From Bacteroidales bacterium (lineage in GTDB: Bacteria > Bacteroidota > Bacteroidia > Bacteroidales > Paludibacteraceae): a DNA stretch of 64,000 nucleotides. Below are positions 7,397 to 16,309 of this stretch, one piece after another. The first letter of the stretch is position 1; every line of letters starts with the position of its first letter. The position numbers and the translations under genes were made by a program. The stretch is taken from positions 1 to 64,000 of the forward strand of contig JALFZG010000053.1 in assembly GCA_022784645.1 (NCBI GenBank). Reading direction: 5' to 3'. Below the pieces are notes generated by a model that searched no databases, was not told the origin of the DNA, and was given only the letters and a program-made list of their open reading frames with translations.

Positions 7397-8590
7397 ATGA
7401 TTATGATTCAAGTGTATTTTGTACTGGCAATGTATGTGTTGATGCCAGTGGTTATTATCCAAATTTTCAAGCGCTGGACATGGGCGCAAAAGATTGGTAC
7501 GGTACTGATGGCGTATGCTGTTGGTTTTATATTGGCGTTTTCGGGCGCCTGTTCGTTTGAGATGTATTCGCCAGCGGAGCAAACGCTGAGCAGGATGCAG
7601 CAGTTGCTGATGAGCGTGAGTGTGTCGCTTGCCATTCCGCTGATGCTATTCAACTGCGATTTTCAGTTGTGGGCAAAGTCGCTTCCAAAGACGCTTTGGG
7701 CCTTGGTAGGTGGTGTGCTGGCGGTAGTTATTGCGGTGGTGAGCGGCTATTGGGTGTTTCAGTTTACGGACATCCCCGAGTTGGACAAAGTGGCAGTCAT
7801 GCTTACGGGAATCTATACGGGCGGCACGATGAACTTCAACGCTTTGGGGTCAGCCCTCGGTGTGGATAAATCGGTGATGGCTATCGTGCTTGCGTTTCAG
7901 ATGCTGATCACCACTCCGTATATCGTGTTTGTGCTCGCGGGCGGCTATAAGGTGTATAGGGTTGTACTGCCGTATGACGATGGTATCAGCATCAGCGAGA
8001 GCATTCACCGAAATGGCAAACGTGCTACCGAAGTGGAGCGATACGACGGCATGATGCGCAAGCGCAATTTCTGGAGCATGATGCAGGCATTGTTGCTGAG
8101 CGTGCTTTTTCTGCTTGCGGGAGTGGGACTATCGATTTGGATAACGGGCACCATCAGCGAGATGGTGGTGATTCTCACGATTACGGCATTGGGCATTATT
8201 GCTTCGTTTTTCAAACCCGTTAGGCAACTGAGAAAAACGTTTGAGTTAGGGATGTTCTTCATCTTGGTGTTCTCGGTGATAGTCGCCTCGATGTTTGATT
8301 ACCGCAGCGTGAACGCGGGCTCGATGATGATTGGCGCGTTTGTAGCCTGGATAATCGGCGTGAGCACCTTGCTGCATTTGGGTTTCTGCCGTATGGGCAA
8401 AGTGAGCGGCGACCTCTTTACGATCAGTCAGGTGGGGCTCTTGTGCTCGCCTCCGTTTGTGCCTACCGTAGTAGGGGCTATGGGCAACAGGAAAGTGCTG
8501 ATTTCTGGCATGGTGGTAGGGCTGATGGGCTATGCCATCGGTACGTATCTTGGTATTGGTATCTACTATTTGTTTGACCTGCTGTTCTGA
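7397..8590 (+). CDS. DUF819 family membrane protein
   Basis: 397 residues with about ten hydrophobic segments, matching DUF819 (PF05684) over its length. Diagnostic pieces are SVSLAIPLMLFNCDFQLWAK, the glycine-rich TGIYTGGTMNFNALGSALG near residues 135-155, and a C-terminal SQVGLLCSPPFVPTVVGAMG repeat of the same theme. The family resembles secondary carriers and has no settled substrate. The start ATG 7397 is followed by another ATG at 7403; either could be used. It lies 5 bp ahead of the Omp85-like gene, so the two are probably one transcript. Confidence 0.85.
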   Translation: MIMIQVYFVLAMYVLMPVVIIQIFKRWTWAQKIGTVLMAYAVGFILAFSGACSFEMYSPAEQTLSRMQQLLMSVSVSLAIPLMLFNCDFQLWAKSLPKTLWALVGGVLAVVIAVVSGYWVFQFTDIPELDKVAVMLTGIYTGGTMNFNALGSALGVDKSVMAIVLAFQMLITTPYIVFVLAGGYKVYRVVLPYDDGISISESIHRNGKRATEVERYDGMMRKRNFWSMMQALLLSVLFLLAGVGLSIWITGTISEMVVILTITALGIIASFFKPVRQLRKTFELGMFFILVFSVIVASMFDYRSVNAGSMMIGAFVAWIIGVSTLLHLGFCRMGKVSGDLFTISQVGLLCSPPFVPTVVGAMGNRKVLISGMVVGLMGYAIGTYLGIGIYYLFDLLF

Positions 8591-8595
8591 CTCGT

Positions 8596-10095
8596 ATGAA
8601 ACGCTTTTTCCTATCTCTTGCTGTGCTTCTGCCTATGCTGAGCACGGCAAGAGTGCAGCCTGATGTGGCTGCTGATTCGATAGCTCAGACGCAGAAAGAG
8701 GGTTGGAACATAGGCGTTCTGCCTTCTATCGCCTACGATGCTGACTGTGGTTTTCAGGGCGGTTTGTTGGCCAATCTCTATGATTACGGCAGCGGTGAGC
8801 AATATCCGGAGTATATCCATTCGCTATATTTTGAGGCGGCTTATACGACCAAGCATACGGGCATTTTTCGCTTTAACTACGATTCGAAATACGTGATTCC
8901 TAACCATCGTCTGACGATTGACCTCGCATATCTTCGTGATGCGCTCTGTGATTTTTATGGATTCAATGGCTATCAGGCTGTGTATCAACCGCTTTTCCAC
9001 CATTCGGCTTATATGAAGAATGCGGCAGGCGATAAGGTGTATGACCCGCAGAAAATGGATATAGCGGCTTACCGGACGCGCGCTTTCTATAAGTTCAAGC
9101 GCGATTTGGTGCGGGCAGCCATCGATTGGGAAGGCCCTATTCGGCGCCATTGGCATTGGAACGTAGGCATTGGTTTGCTAGGCTATATGTGCGATACGGT
9201 GCACACGGCTATGCTCAACCGCGGGAAAGAGGGCGACCGTCGATTGCCACCTCAGGAAGGGCTGTATGAGAAGTACCGAAAATGGGGCATTTTGTCAGCT
9301 GAGGAGGTGCGAGGAGGTTGGCATCCATATCTCAGGGTGGGTGGCTCGTTTGATTCGCGCGACCAGCGACAAGGCCCCAACAGCGGCATCTATGCCGATG
9401 TGTTTCTTACGTATTCGGCCGCTTTTAATGCTGGATTTGGGCAACAAGCCGATGCGGGCTACAATCATCTGAGGCTGAACGCCACCTTCCGGCATTACGT
9501 GCAGCTTTACCCCAAATGGGTAGTGCTGGCGTATCGGATAGGTGTGCAAAACACGATAGCTGGCAAGAGTCCGTTTTATCAAAACACGTATCTGAATACG
9601 CTGTTCATGCAACGCGTGATTTACGAGGGATTGGGTGGTGGCAATTCCATCAGAGGGGTGCTCCGCAACCGTGTTCTTGCGAATGGAGTAGGCTTTGCCA
9701 ATATCGAACTGCGCTGTAAGATTGTGCCGTTTGATATCGGAAGGCAACATTTCTATATCGGCTTGAATCCGTTTGTGGACATGGGTATGGTCTTGCAGCC
9801 GTACGACATGGATGCGCTGGTGAGGCAGCATACGGATGGCCGCTATCAGACGGTGGCGGAAGCCGTAAGGGCGAGTGGCGAGGAGCCAGATGATTTCTTC
9901 CGTTTGGATGCGAATAGGCAGTCGCTTTCGCCCAAAAGCAAGGATGTTTTTCGCCCGCATCTCTCCGCTGGCATAGGACTGAAGATTGTGATGAATGAAA
10001 ACTTCTGTGTTTCGGCGGATTGGGCGAAAGCCCTGCATGCCCAAGATGGCGCCTCCTGGACCAATTTCTACGTGAAAATGGGGTATTTGTTCTGA
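8596..10095 (+). CDS. BamA/TamA-like (Omp85) outer-membrane barrel without POTRA domains
   Basis: 499 residues with a signal peptide (MKRFFLSLAVLLPMLSTARV). Beta-barrel strands fill the protein, with the surface-antigen signature YLRVGGSFDSRDQRQGPNSG near residue 235 and the Omp85 loop-6 region GGGNSIRGV...GFANIELRCKI near residue 350. It ends in YVKMGYLF, whose terminal Phe is typical of outer-membrane proteins. There is no room for POTRA domains, so it is not BamA itself but a short barrel relative of unknown cargo. It follows the DUF819 gene by 5 bp. Confidence 0.72.
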   Translation: MKRFFLSLAVLLPMLSTARVQPDVAADSIAQTQKEGWNIGVLPSIAYDADCGFQGGLLANLYDYGSGEQYPEYIHSLYFEAAYTTKHTGIFRFNYDSKYVIPNHRLTIDLAYLRDALCDFYGFNGYQAVYQPLFHHSAYMKNAAGDKVYDPQKMDIAAYRTRAFYKFKRDLVRAAIDWEGPIRRHWHWNVGIGLLGYMCDTVHTAMLNRGKEGDRRLPPQEGLYEKYRKWGILSAEEVRGGWHPYLRVGGSFDSRDQRQGPNSGIYADVFLTYSAAFNAGFGQQADAGYNHLRLNATFRHYVQLYPKWVVLAYRIGVQNTIAGKSPFYQNTYLNTLFMQRVIYEGLGGGNSIRGVLRNRVLANGVGFANIELRCKIVPFDIGRQHFYIGLNPFVDMGMVLQPYDMDALVRQHTDGRYQTVAEAVRASGEEPDDFFRLDANRQSLSPKSKDVFRPHLSAGIGLKIVMNENFCVSADWAKALHAQDGASWTNFYVKMGYLF

Positions 10096-10139
10096 GGATT
10101 GCTCGGCTATGTATGGAACGTATGGCATACATGAACACC

Positions 10140-10183
10140 TCGCTATCGGCCACAAAGCATAGGCTGCGTGCAGCCGATAGCGA
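10140..10183 (+). terminator. Long hairpin after the Omp85-like gene
   Basis: TCGCTATCGGC (10140-10150) pairs perfectly with GCCGATAGCGA (10173-10183). It is 45 bp past the stop codon; the loop can pair further. Probable terminator or RNA-stabilising element of the 7397-10095 transcript. Confidence 0.6.
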
Positions 10184-10256
10184 TTGTTCAAGAGCAATTG
10201 TGCTCCGTGGTTCAACTAATAATTTTGTTTAATTTTGAATAATTTTGTTCTTTTAT

Positions 10257-10287
10257 TTTGTTATTTGAAAAAATCTTCGTACCTTTG
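10257..10287 (+). promoter_or_regulatory. Bacteroidota promoter for the FemAB/DUF354/epimerase operon
   Basis: -33 TTTG at 10257-10260, 19-bp spacer, -7 TACCTTTG at 10280-10287. The expected RNA start near 10294 gives a leader of about 130 nt that contains the 11-bp repeat array. Confidence 0.7.
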
Positions 10288-10317
10288 TATCGTTTTTACG
10301 GAAGGATTTGGCTTTTC

Positions 10318-10405
10318 TTAGTTCATCCTTAGTTCATCCTTAGTCCAGTATTAGTTAATTAACTAACAATTAACTAAGGATGACTTATAATTGACTTATA
10401 ACTGA
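10318..10405. repeat. 11-bp periodic array, eight units
   Basis: Eight consecutive 11-mers can be laid out without gaps: TTAGTTCATCC twice, TTAGTCCAGTA, TTAGTTAATTA, ACTAACAATTA, ACTAAGGATGA, CTTATAATTGA, CTTATAACTGA. The first units and the sixth are inverted (TCATCCTTAGTT 10323-10334 against AACTAAGGATGA 10372-10383), and AGTTAATTAACT (10353-10364) is a perfect palindrome. The array sits in the leader of the glycan operon. Period 11 is not a multiple of three, so it is not coding. Confidence 0.75.
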
Positions 10406-10425
10406 CCGCTTGTAGGCAAGCAAAA

Positions 10426-11424
10426 ATGATTCATATCTACTCCGACATAGACCGCATCGAGGCAGCGGCATGGCGTGCGCTGGAAGCTTCTGAGACAGCT
10501 AATTGGTTTCAGACTCGTGAGGCGTATGCTTTCTATTCGGCAGTGCCGGAAGAGATGCAGCCTTTCTGCTTTGCAGCCGAGGAGGATAGTAGGTTGGTAG
10601 GCGTCATGCAAGGCTATCTGACGCAAACGGGCAGTAGGTTGAAGCAGTGGTTCACGAGGCGAGCCATCATCGTGGGTGGCCCGATGCTGAGCGATACCAT
10701 CTCCGATGCGGCCTTGGAGCAACTGCTCCTTACCGCAAGGCGGCAACTGAGCAGCCAAGCTATCTATATCGAAACGCGCAACTTCAACGATTACAGCCGT
10801 TGGCGGCCGGTGTTTGAGCGCTGCGGCTTTGCGTATCAGCCGCATCTGAATTTTCATGTAGATACCTCCTCGGCTGAGCAGATGGAAGCCCTCATCAGTA
10901 AGAGCCGGAAGCGCGATATCAAAACCTCGCTTCGCGATGGCGCTACATTGGTGGAGCAGCCTACGTTGGAGCAGGTTCATGCTTTCTACGCCATTCTGCA
11001 GCAGCTTTACCGAACCAAGGTTAAGACTCCGCTGCCATCGTGGCGTTTTTTTGAAATGCTTTATCAACAACCCCATGCGCAATTTTTGTTGGTGGCTTTT
11101 GAGGAACAAATCATCGGAGGTACGGCTTGCGTTTGTTTGCCCGGAAAGGCTGTATATGAATGGTATGTATGTGGTAAAGATGGCCGTTATGAGCATATTT
11201 TTCCCTCCAGTTTAGCTACCTATTCAGGCATGCGCTATGCTGCAGATAATGGCTATCCGCGGTTCGATATGATGGGCGCAGGTAAGCCGAATGAAACCTA
11301 CGGAGTGCGCGATTTTAAGGCTCGCTTTGGAGGTAAAGAGGTGGAGCACGGACGCTTCCTGCATGTATGCAAACCGCTGCTATATGCAATTGGTGTATGT
11401 GGTGTAAAATGGATAAAAAGATAA
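10426..11424 (+). CDS. FemAB/GNAT-type acyltransferase of the peptidoglycan-bridge family
   Basis: 332 residues, two GNAT-like halves as in FemX/FemAB and the BioF2-like domain (PF13480). Seen motifs: WFQTREAYAFY near the N-terminus, a GVMQGYLTQ strand, SKSRKRDIKTSLRDG at the centre, YRTKVKTPLPSW, IIGGTACVCLPGKAVYEWYVCG, and C-terminal YPRFDMMGAGKPNETYGVRDFKARFGG. Family members transfer aminoacyl groups from tRNA to peptidoglycan or modify sugars of surface glycans. Here the downstream DUF354 and UDP-GlcNAc 2-epimerase genes point to modification of a surface polysaccharide. It is 2 bp upstream of the next gene. Confidence 0.8.
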   Translation: MIHIYSDIDRIEAAAWRALEASETANWFQTREAYAFYSAVPEEMQPFCFAAEEDSRLVGVMQGYLTQTGSRLKQWFTRRAIIVGGPMLSDTISDAALEQLLLTARRQLSSQAIYIETRNFNDYSRWRPVFERCGFAYQPHLNFHVDTSSAEQMEALISKSRKRDIKTSLRDGATLVEQPTLEQVHAFYAILQQLYRTKVKTPLPSWRFFEMLYQQPHAQFLLVAFEEQIIGGTACVCLPGKAVYEWYVCGKDGRYEHIFPSSLATYSGMRYAADNGYPRFDMMGAGKPNETYGVRDFKARFGGKEVEHGRFLHVCKPLLYAIGVCGVKWIKR

Positions 11425-11426
11425 GT

Positions 11427-12605
11427 ATGAAGAAGATACTGTTTATGATCAGCCATCCCGCGCATTTCCATTTATTCAGATACACTATCCTGAATTTGCG
11501 GCAGCATGGACATGAATTGGTAATAGTTATCCGTCCGAAAGATGTTTTGGAGCAACTCTGTATTGATGCAGGTTTCAGTTATATCAAGGTGAAAGACCGT
11601 CCAGACAAAGGAGGGCTGATCCGTCTTGCGTTTGGATTGATGGAGAAAGTCGTTGAGGTGATGCGGATTGCTCGCAAAACAAAACCAGATCTGCTTATGG
11701 GGTCGGATGGAGTATTGGCTTACGTGGGCTCGCTATTGCGCATTCCTTCGTTCGTTTGCGATGAAGACGATGCGGAGGCAACGCCCCTTTTCGCAAAGCT
11801 GTTTTACCCTTTCTTTACCGCTTTGATAGAGCCGGACTGCACGAGCGCAGGTAAGTGGAATAAGAAGAAAATCGGCTATCCTTCGTATCATGAACTCAGC
11901 TATCTGCATCCGCATCAGTTTAAGCCCGATAAGCAGGTGGTGGCCAAATACGGCATTGATCCCGAGAGCCCGTATTTCGTGATTCGGTTCGTGAAACTCT
12001 CTGCTCATCATGATGTGGGCGTACATGGCATAAGTACGGAAGTGGCGCAACGGGTGATAGAGATGCTGAAACCTTATGGCCGCATTTATATCACTAGCGA
12101 GCGTCCCTTGGAGCCATCTTTGGAACCCTACCGCATTCGCATCAGTCCGCTCGATATGCACCATGTGATGGCGTTTGCATCGCTCTATATCGGTGATAGT
12201 CAGACGATGGCCGCTGAGGCAGGAGTTATGGGTGTGCCATTTGTGAGGTTGAATGATTTTGTAGGCCGATTGTCGTATCTCCACGAACTGGAGGTACCTA
12301 CGGATTATATGCCACGGAGCAATGGGTTTGTGCCAACGGTAGATCCGCATGTGCCCGAAGAGAAGCATTACTGCTTAGGCTACGGCCATAAGTCGGCCGA
12401 CATAGAGGGCTTCTATCAGTCAGTAGAGAAATGGCTAGCGATGCCCAATAGAACGGTCGTTTGTCATGAGCGTATGCAGCGCATGCTTGTAGAAAAAATC
12501 GATTTGGCTCAGTTCCTCACTTGGTTCATAGAGCACTACCCGCAGTCGGCAGAAGAGGCCAAAGGCCGCGATGCCCATGACCCATTCTGGGACGCATTCA
12601 GATAG
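11427..12605 (+). CDS. DUF354 protein, glycosyltransferase-like
   Basis: 392 residues from ATG 11427, two bases after the upstream stop; a longer frame into that gene is not needed. MKKILFMISHPAHFHLFRYTI matches the start of DUF354 (PF04007), a family with a GT-B-like two-domain fold. Later motifs are GSDGVLAYVGSLL, the central FVIRFVKLSAHHDVG, and YIGDSQTMAAEAGVMGVPFVRLND, which resembles the nucleotide-sugar region of UDP-GlcNAc 2-epimerases. The neighbour is such an epimerase, so a role in ManNAc-containing glycan assembly is likely. Reaction not proven for the family. Confidence 0.8.
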   Translation: MKKILFMISHPAHFHLFRYTILNLRQHGHELVIVIRPKDVLEQLCIDAGFSYIKVKDRPDKGGLIRLAFGLMEKVVEVMRIARKTKPDLLMGSDGVLAYVGSLLRIPSFVCDEDDAEATPLFAKLFYPFFTALIEPDCTSAGKWNKKKIGYPSYHELSYLHPHQFKPDKQVVAKYGIDPESPYFVIRFVKLSAHHDVGVHGISTEVAQRVIEMLKPYGRIYITSERPLEPSLEPYRIRISPLDMHHVMAFASLYIGDSQTMAAEAGVMGVPFVRLNDFVGRLSYLHELEVPTDYMPRSNGFVPTVDPHVPEEKHYCLGYGHKSADIEGFYQSVEKWLAMPNRTVVCHERMQRMLVEKIDLAQFLTWFIEHYPQSAEEAKGRDAHDPFWDAFR

Positions 12606-12643
12606 TTCCCATTTTTTTGACCCCACTTATTTCTAAATATCCT

Positions 12644-13774
12644 ATGCAGATTACGTTGATAGCGGGTGCCCGACCCAATTTCATGAAGATAGCGCCGATT
12701 ATTCATGCTATCCAAGCCGCCGAGGCGGTAGGGAGGAATGTGCATTATCGACTGGTGCATACCGGTCAGCATTACGATAAGAACATGTCTGATACGTTTT
12801 TTGAAGAGTTGGCTATTCCAGCACCCGATATCAATTTAGGTTGCGGTGGGGGTACGCAGGCGGAGCTGACGGCACACATCATGATGGCGTTTGAAAAAGA
12901 ACTGATGGCGCATCCTGCAGACTTGGTGATGGTAGTAGGCGATGTGACTTCCACGATGGCTTGCGCTATCGTGGCCAAGAAACTGCATACGCAAGTGGCG
13001 CACGTAGAAGCAGGCATCCGCAGTTGGGATCTCACTATGCCTGAGGAGATCAATAGAATGGTCACCGATACGTTGACCGACTGGTTCTTTACAACGAGCG
13101 AGGTGGCTAATCAGAATCTGAGGAACTTAGGCATAAGCGAGCAGAAGATCCACTTTGTGGGTAACGTGATGATTGATACACTACTCGCCAATCGGTCGCG
13201 CTTGCGCAAGCCTGCCGTATTTGATGCGATAGGGTTGCAAGCGGGGCAATACGTGGTACTGACGCTTCATCGGCCGCAAAACGTAGATGAAGCCGCCCAC
13301 CTCCGCTTATTGATGGAAGTCATCATCCAGAACGTGCAGGATGAACCCATCATTTTCCCGATTCATCCGCGTACAGCTAAACTGTTCTATGGCTTATGGG
13401 GGACTGCTACCGATTCGGCAGAGGAAAACCGCAAAGCCCTCCAAGCGCGCTTCCCGAACTTGTATATCCTCGACCCAATGGGCTATTTAGAGTTTAATTA
13501 TCTGGTAGCCAACAGCCGGGTTGTGATTACCGACTCGGGCGGCATAACCGAAGAGACTACGGTATTGGGAGTACCTTGCATCACGCTTCGCGACACTACC
13601 GAGCGACCGGAAACCTGCACGATGGGTACGAATGAGCTCATTGGAACTAATCCCTCTGCTATCCCGCCTACGCTTGAGAAACTCTATTCCGGACAATGGA
13701 AAGAAGGGCGCATTCCCGCGCTATGGGATGGACATGCTGCGGAGCGGATAGTAGAAATATTGTGCAGGCAATAA
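12644..13774 (+). CDS. wecB: UDP-N-acetylglucosamine 2-epimerase, non-hydrolysing
   Basis: 376 residues from ATG 12644. It starts ITLIAGARPNFMKIAPI, the WecB signature, and keeps the family residues in VVGDVTSTMACAI, HVEAGIRSWDLTMPEEINR, LTLHRPQNVD and ITDSGGITEET. The enzyme interconverts UDP-GlcNAc and UDP-ManNAc in the cytoplasm, supplying ManNAc for surface polysaccharide. A 38-bp gap separates it from the DUF354 gene. The strong hairpin at 13844-13876 is a likely operon end. wecB is the best name; capsule loci use other symbols for the same reaction. Confidence 0.92.
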   Translation: MQITLIAGARPNFMKIAPIIHAIQAAEAVGRNVHYRLVHTGQHYDKNMSDTFFEELAIPAPDINLGCGGGTQAELTAHIMMAFEKELMAHPADLVMVVGDVTSTMACAIVAKKLHTQVAHVEAGIRSWDLTMPEEINRMVTDTLTDWFFTTSEVANQNLRNLGISEQKIHFVGNVMIDTLLANRSRLRKPAVFDAIGLQAGQYVVLTLHRPQNVDEAAHLRLLMEVIIQNVQDEPIIFPIHPRTAKLFYGLWGTATDSAEENRKALQARFPNLYILDPMGYLEFNYLVANSRVVITDSGGITEETTVLGVPCITLRDTTERPETCTMGTNELIGTNPSAIPPTLEKLYSGQWKEGRIPALWDGHAAERIVEILCRQ

Positions 13775-13843
13775 GGTCTGAATAATCATGCAATGCTATA
13801 AACAAATTGCATAGCGGTTTTCGTTTTTCTTTCTAAAAATACT

Positions 13844-13876
13844 CTTATTTTGCTATGCGGGGATAGCAAAAATAAG
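13844..13876 (+). terminator. Hairpin closing the FemAB-DUF354-wecB operon
   Basis: CTTATTTTGCTAT (13844-13856) pairs with ATAGCAAAAATAAG (13863-13876) with one bulged A and a six-base loop. It is 70 bp after the wecB stop. Confidence 0.6.
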
Positions 13877-13913
13877 AAATATCGCATTTTTTTGAAAATA
13901 CTACGCCGAAAAT

Positions 13914-13945
13914 TATGCATAAATGAATAAAAAGTAGTAATTTTG
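13914..13945 (+). promoter_or_regulatory. Promoter for the winged-helix gene
   Basis: -7 TAATTTTG at 13938-13945 with a weak -33 TATG at 13914-13917, 20-bp spacing. The leader is about 85 nt. Confidence 0.5.
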
Positions 13946-14035
13946 CACCACAATTCGGAGAATTGAGCTTAGGAGGATGTCTTCTGGGTATCAACCGAAT
14001 GATAAAGGTATTAATCTATTTTATTTTTTATTGTT

Positions 14036-14233
14036 ATGAACGCAGCACTTATCGGTGAGAATGCTGGTCTTATCTGGAATGCTCTTCAGGAAGGCGCACT
14101 CTCTCTCAAAGCTCTTAAGAAAGCTACCAAACTGAAAGAAGCTGATCTCAACCTCGCTCTTGGTTGGCTCGCTCGCGAGAACAAGATTTATTTTGAAGAG
14201 GCTGAGAAGGATACCATGGTTGGTCTCCTCTAA
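14036..14233 (+). CDS. Winged helix-turn-helix protein (DUF2582 family)
   Basis: 65 residues: a single small domain with the helix pattern GENAGLIWNALQEGALSLKALKKATKL and the wing LGWLARENKIYFEE. It matches the short stand-alone winged-helix family PF10771, common in Bacteroidota. A DNA-binding role is presumed; targets are unknown. Own promoter and a strong terminator (14280-14309), so it is a single-gene unit that converges on acpP. Confidence 0.85.
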   Translation: MNAALIGENAGLIWNALQEGALSLKALKKATKLKEADLNLALGWLARENKIYFEEAEKDTMVGLL

Positions 14234-14279
14234 TTTCTTTTGAAAAATCTCAATCGCTCTCGATTATGAACAAAAAAAG

Positions 14280-14309
14280 GCCCAGGACAATGTCCCGGGC
14301 GTTTTTTTT
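14280..14309 (+). terminator. Intrinsic terminator of the winged-helix gene
   Basis: GCCCaGGAC-aat-GTCCcGGGC stem (14280-14300) followed by G and eight T residues. Confidence 0.88.
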
Positions 14310-14356
14310 GTATTGGAGTAAAAGATGGACAAACAACTGCCACCTTGACTTATTGA

Positions 14357-14593
14357 TTAAGCCTTGTGCTCTTCTACATACTTAACTGCCTCACCTACGG
14401 TAGAGATTTTGCCAGTATCCTCATCGGGGATTTCAATGCCAAACTCTTTCTCAAATTCCATAATGAGGTCAACCGTGTCAAGAGAATCTGCGTTGAGGTC
14501 AGAAATGAAATTTGCATCCATCGTAACCTTAGCCTCGTCAACACCAAGTTTGTCAACGATAATCTCTTTTACTTTCTGTTCAATTTCAGTCAT
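14357..14593 (-). CDS. acpP: Acyl carrier protein
   Basis: 78 residues, standard length. The phosphopantetheine attachment Ser lies in the conserved [19 protein letters not shown] segment at about residue 36. The protein carries growing acyl chains on a 4'-phosphopantetheine arm during fatty acid synthesis. In many Bacteroidota acpP is followed by fabF; here it is not, and the next gene on the same strand lies upstream and is a transporter. Own promoter at 14680-14711. Confidence 0.97.
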   Translation of the reverse strand: MTEIEQKVKEIIVDKLGVDEAKVTMDANFISDLNADSLDTVDLIMEFEKEFGIEIPDEDTGKISTVGEAVKYVEEHKA

Positions 14594-14679
14594 AATAGTA
14601 ATATTTTTTATAGTTAATATCTTCCGATTCGTAGTCGGTTTTCAAGAGCACAATTTGCACCCCTAATTGAAATCTTCTG

Positions 14680-14711
14680 CAAAGTAACAACTTTTTTCTG
14701 AAATATGCAAG
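14680..14711 (-). promoter_or_regulatory. acpP promoter
   Basis: On the minus strand TTACTTTG (plus CAAAGTAA 14680-14687) lies 20 bp after CTTG (plus CAAG 14708-14711). Both boxes differ from consensus by one base. Confidence 0.5.
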
Positions 14712-14787
14712 TTTTTGCCCCTAAAAATGCCTTTTTTGCCGTTTTTTCAACATTTTTAACCTATTTTTGGTTTTTTAGGGCATTTTT

Positions 14788-16230
14788 TTAACCCTTCTTT
14801 TTGATGAGGCAGCAGAGTCCGATAATGGTGAAAAATGCGTTCAGAAGCAGGCGTTCGTGAGAGAACTGATAGCCTCCGAACCATGCTTGCGAGTTGAAGT
14901 CAAGAATGAAGGTGAGGATGGGTGATAGTACGCAAACGAGCGGCACCCACTTATCACGCACCTGCTTCTTGGTGAAGATTCCGAAGAAGAAAAGGCCGAG
15001 TAGCGGACCATACGTATAGGATGCCACCTTATAGACGGTCTGAATTACCGAATCGTTGTTGAGCAGATATACGATATAGATGAGTGCTGCCATCAGAATT
15101 GCCATTCCTACGTGTACGCGCGTGCGCGTTTTTTTAATGGTGTCTTCCGATGCCGTCTGCTGGCTCTTGCCGAGGATATCGATGGTGAAACTGGTGGTGA
15201 GGGCTGTAAGGGCACTGCCTGCGGCCGCATTGCCTGCGGCGATGAAGCCAATCACGAAGATGATACCTACTATTGCAGGGAAATAACCGCCGGTAGCAAT
15301 GGCCGGGAAGACGTCGTCGCCCGTGAGTCCTTCAAGCGAGATGCCCGACTGAGCGGCATACGTATAGAGCAGGTACCCGAGAAGGAGGAAGAGGTAGATC
15401 ACGCTCATCTGCACGATTGCACCCACTACGATATTCTTTTGCGAATCGCGGTAGTTCTTGCAGGAGAGCGTACGTTGCATCATGTCTTGATCCAAACCCG
15501 TAGTAGCAATCAATACGAAAACACCGGCCAAGAACTGTTTCCAGAAATAGCGTCCATCGTTGACGTCATCAAAGAAGAACATTCGCGTCATCTCCGATTC
15601 GCCATAGCCACTCAAGCTCACGCCGGAGCGCATGATAAACACGATGCATAGGATGATGGAGAGCAGGAGACAGGTCGTTTTCAGCAAGTCGGTCCACACG
15701 ATGGATTTTACGCCTCCGCGGAAGGTGGTAAGATATACGACAGCCATCACGAGAAGCACATTTGCCCAAAACGGGATGTGCATAGGGCTGAATACGAGCA
15801 GTTGCAGCACTGTGCATACGATGAACAAGCGTACGGCTGCACCTGTGGATTTGCTCAAGAAGAAGAACCAAGCCCCCGTGCGGTAGGATTTTACGCCGAA
15901 GCGCTGATCCAGATACTCGTAGATGGAAGTTAGGTTCATCTTATAGTAGAGCGGGATAAGCACGAAGGCTACAATGAGTTGGCCTACCGTAAAGCCGAGA
16001 ACCATCTGCATATAGCTCATGCCCGCACCGGCTACCATTCCCGGTACACTGATAAACGTTACGGCACTGATGGGAGCACCGATAGTGGACATCGTTACGA
16101 GCAGCCAGTTGGAGCTGCGGTTGCCAGAGAAGAAACCGGCGTTGTCGGCCTTTCGGCCCGCTGCATAGCTTACCCCAAAGAGCAAGGCAAAATAGCAGAT
16201 GATAGTGATGAGAATGATCGTTGCGTTCAT
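14788..16230 (-). CDS. Sodium:solute symporter (SSS family), candidate MurNAc or sugar carrier
   Basis: 480 residues with about thirteen membrane helices. The SSS pattern is seen at SSNWLLVTMSTIGAPISAVTFISVPG near residues 39-64 (unwound helix 1 region), in YLTTFRGGVKSIVWTDLLKT, and in GNAAAGSALTALTTSFTIDILG near residue 330. These carriers move sugars, amino acids or sialic acid with Na+. The gene lies 80 bp downstream of namZ on the same strand; in Tannerella forsythia a transporter of MurNAc belongs to a comparable salvage cluster. MurNAc is therefore a fair guess for the substrate, but it is inferred only from context. Confidence 0.82.
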   Translation of the reverse strand: MNATIILITIICYFALLFGVSYAAGRKADNAGFFSGNRSSNWLLVTMSTIGAPISAVTFISVPGMVAGAGMSYMQMVLGFTVGQLIVAFVLIPLYYKMNLTSIYEYLDQRFGVKSYRTGAWFFFLSKSTGAAVRLFIVCTVLQLLVFSPMHIPFWANVLLVMAVVYLTTFRGGVKSIVWTDLLKTTCLLLSIILCIVFIMRSGVSLSGYGESEMTRMFFFDDVNDGRYFWKQFLAGVFVLIATTGLDQDMMQRTLSCKNYRDSQKNIVVGAIVQMSVIYLFLLLGYLLYTYAAQSGISLEGLTGDDVFPAIATGGYFPAIVGIIFVIGFIAAGNAAAGSALTALTTSFTIDILGKSQQTASEDTIKKTRTRVHVGMAILMAALIYIVYLLNNDSVIQTVYKVASYTYGPLLGLFFFGIFTKKQVRDKWVPLVCVLSPILTFILDFNSQAWFGGYQFSHERLLLNAFFTIIGLCCLIKKKG

Positions 16231-16309
16231 ATTGTTTTTTCATTAATATGGGACTTTTATGATCCCCATTTGATTAACCGATACTTACTGAGAGATGAAG
16301 AGATCGTAG

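Noticed and set aside
15941-16243. 100-codon minus frame at the start of the symporter gene
   Set aside because: Out of frame with the symporter and fully inside it; no independent evidence.
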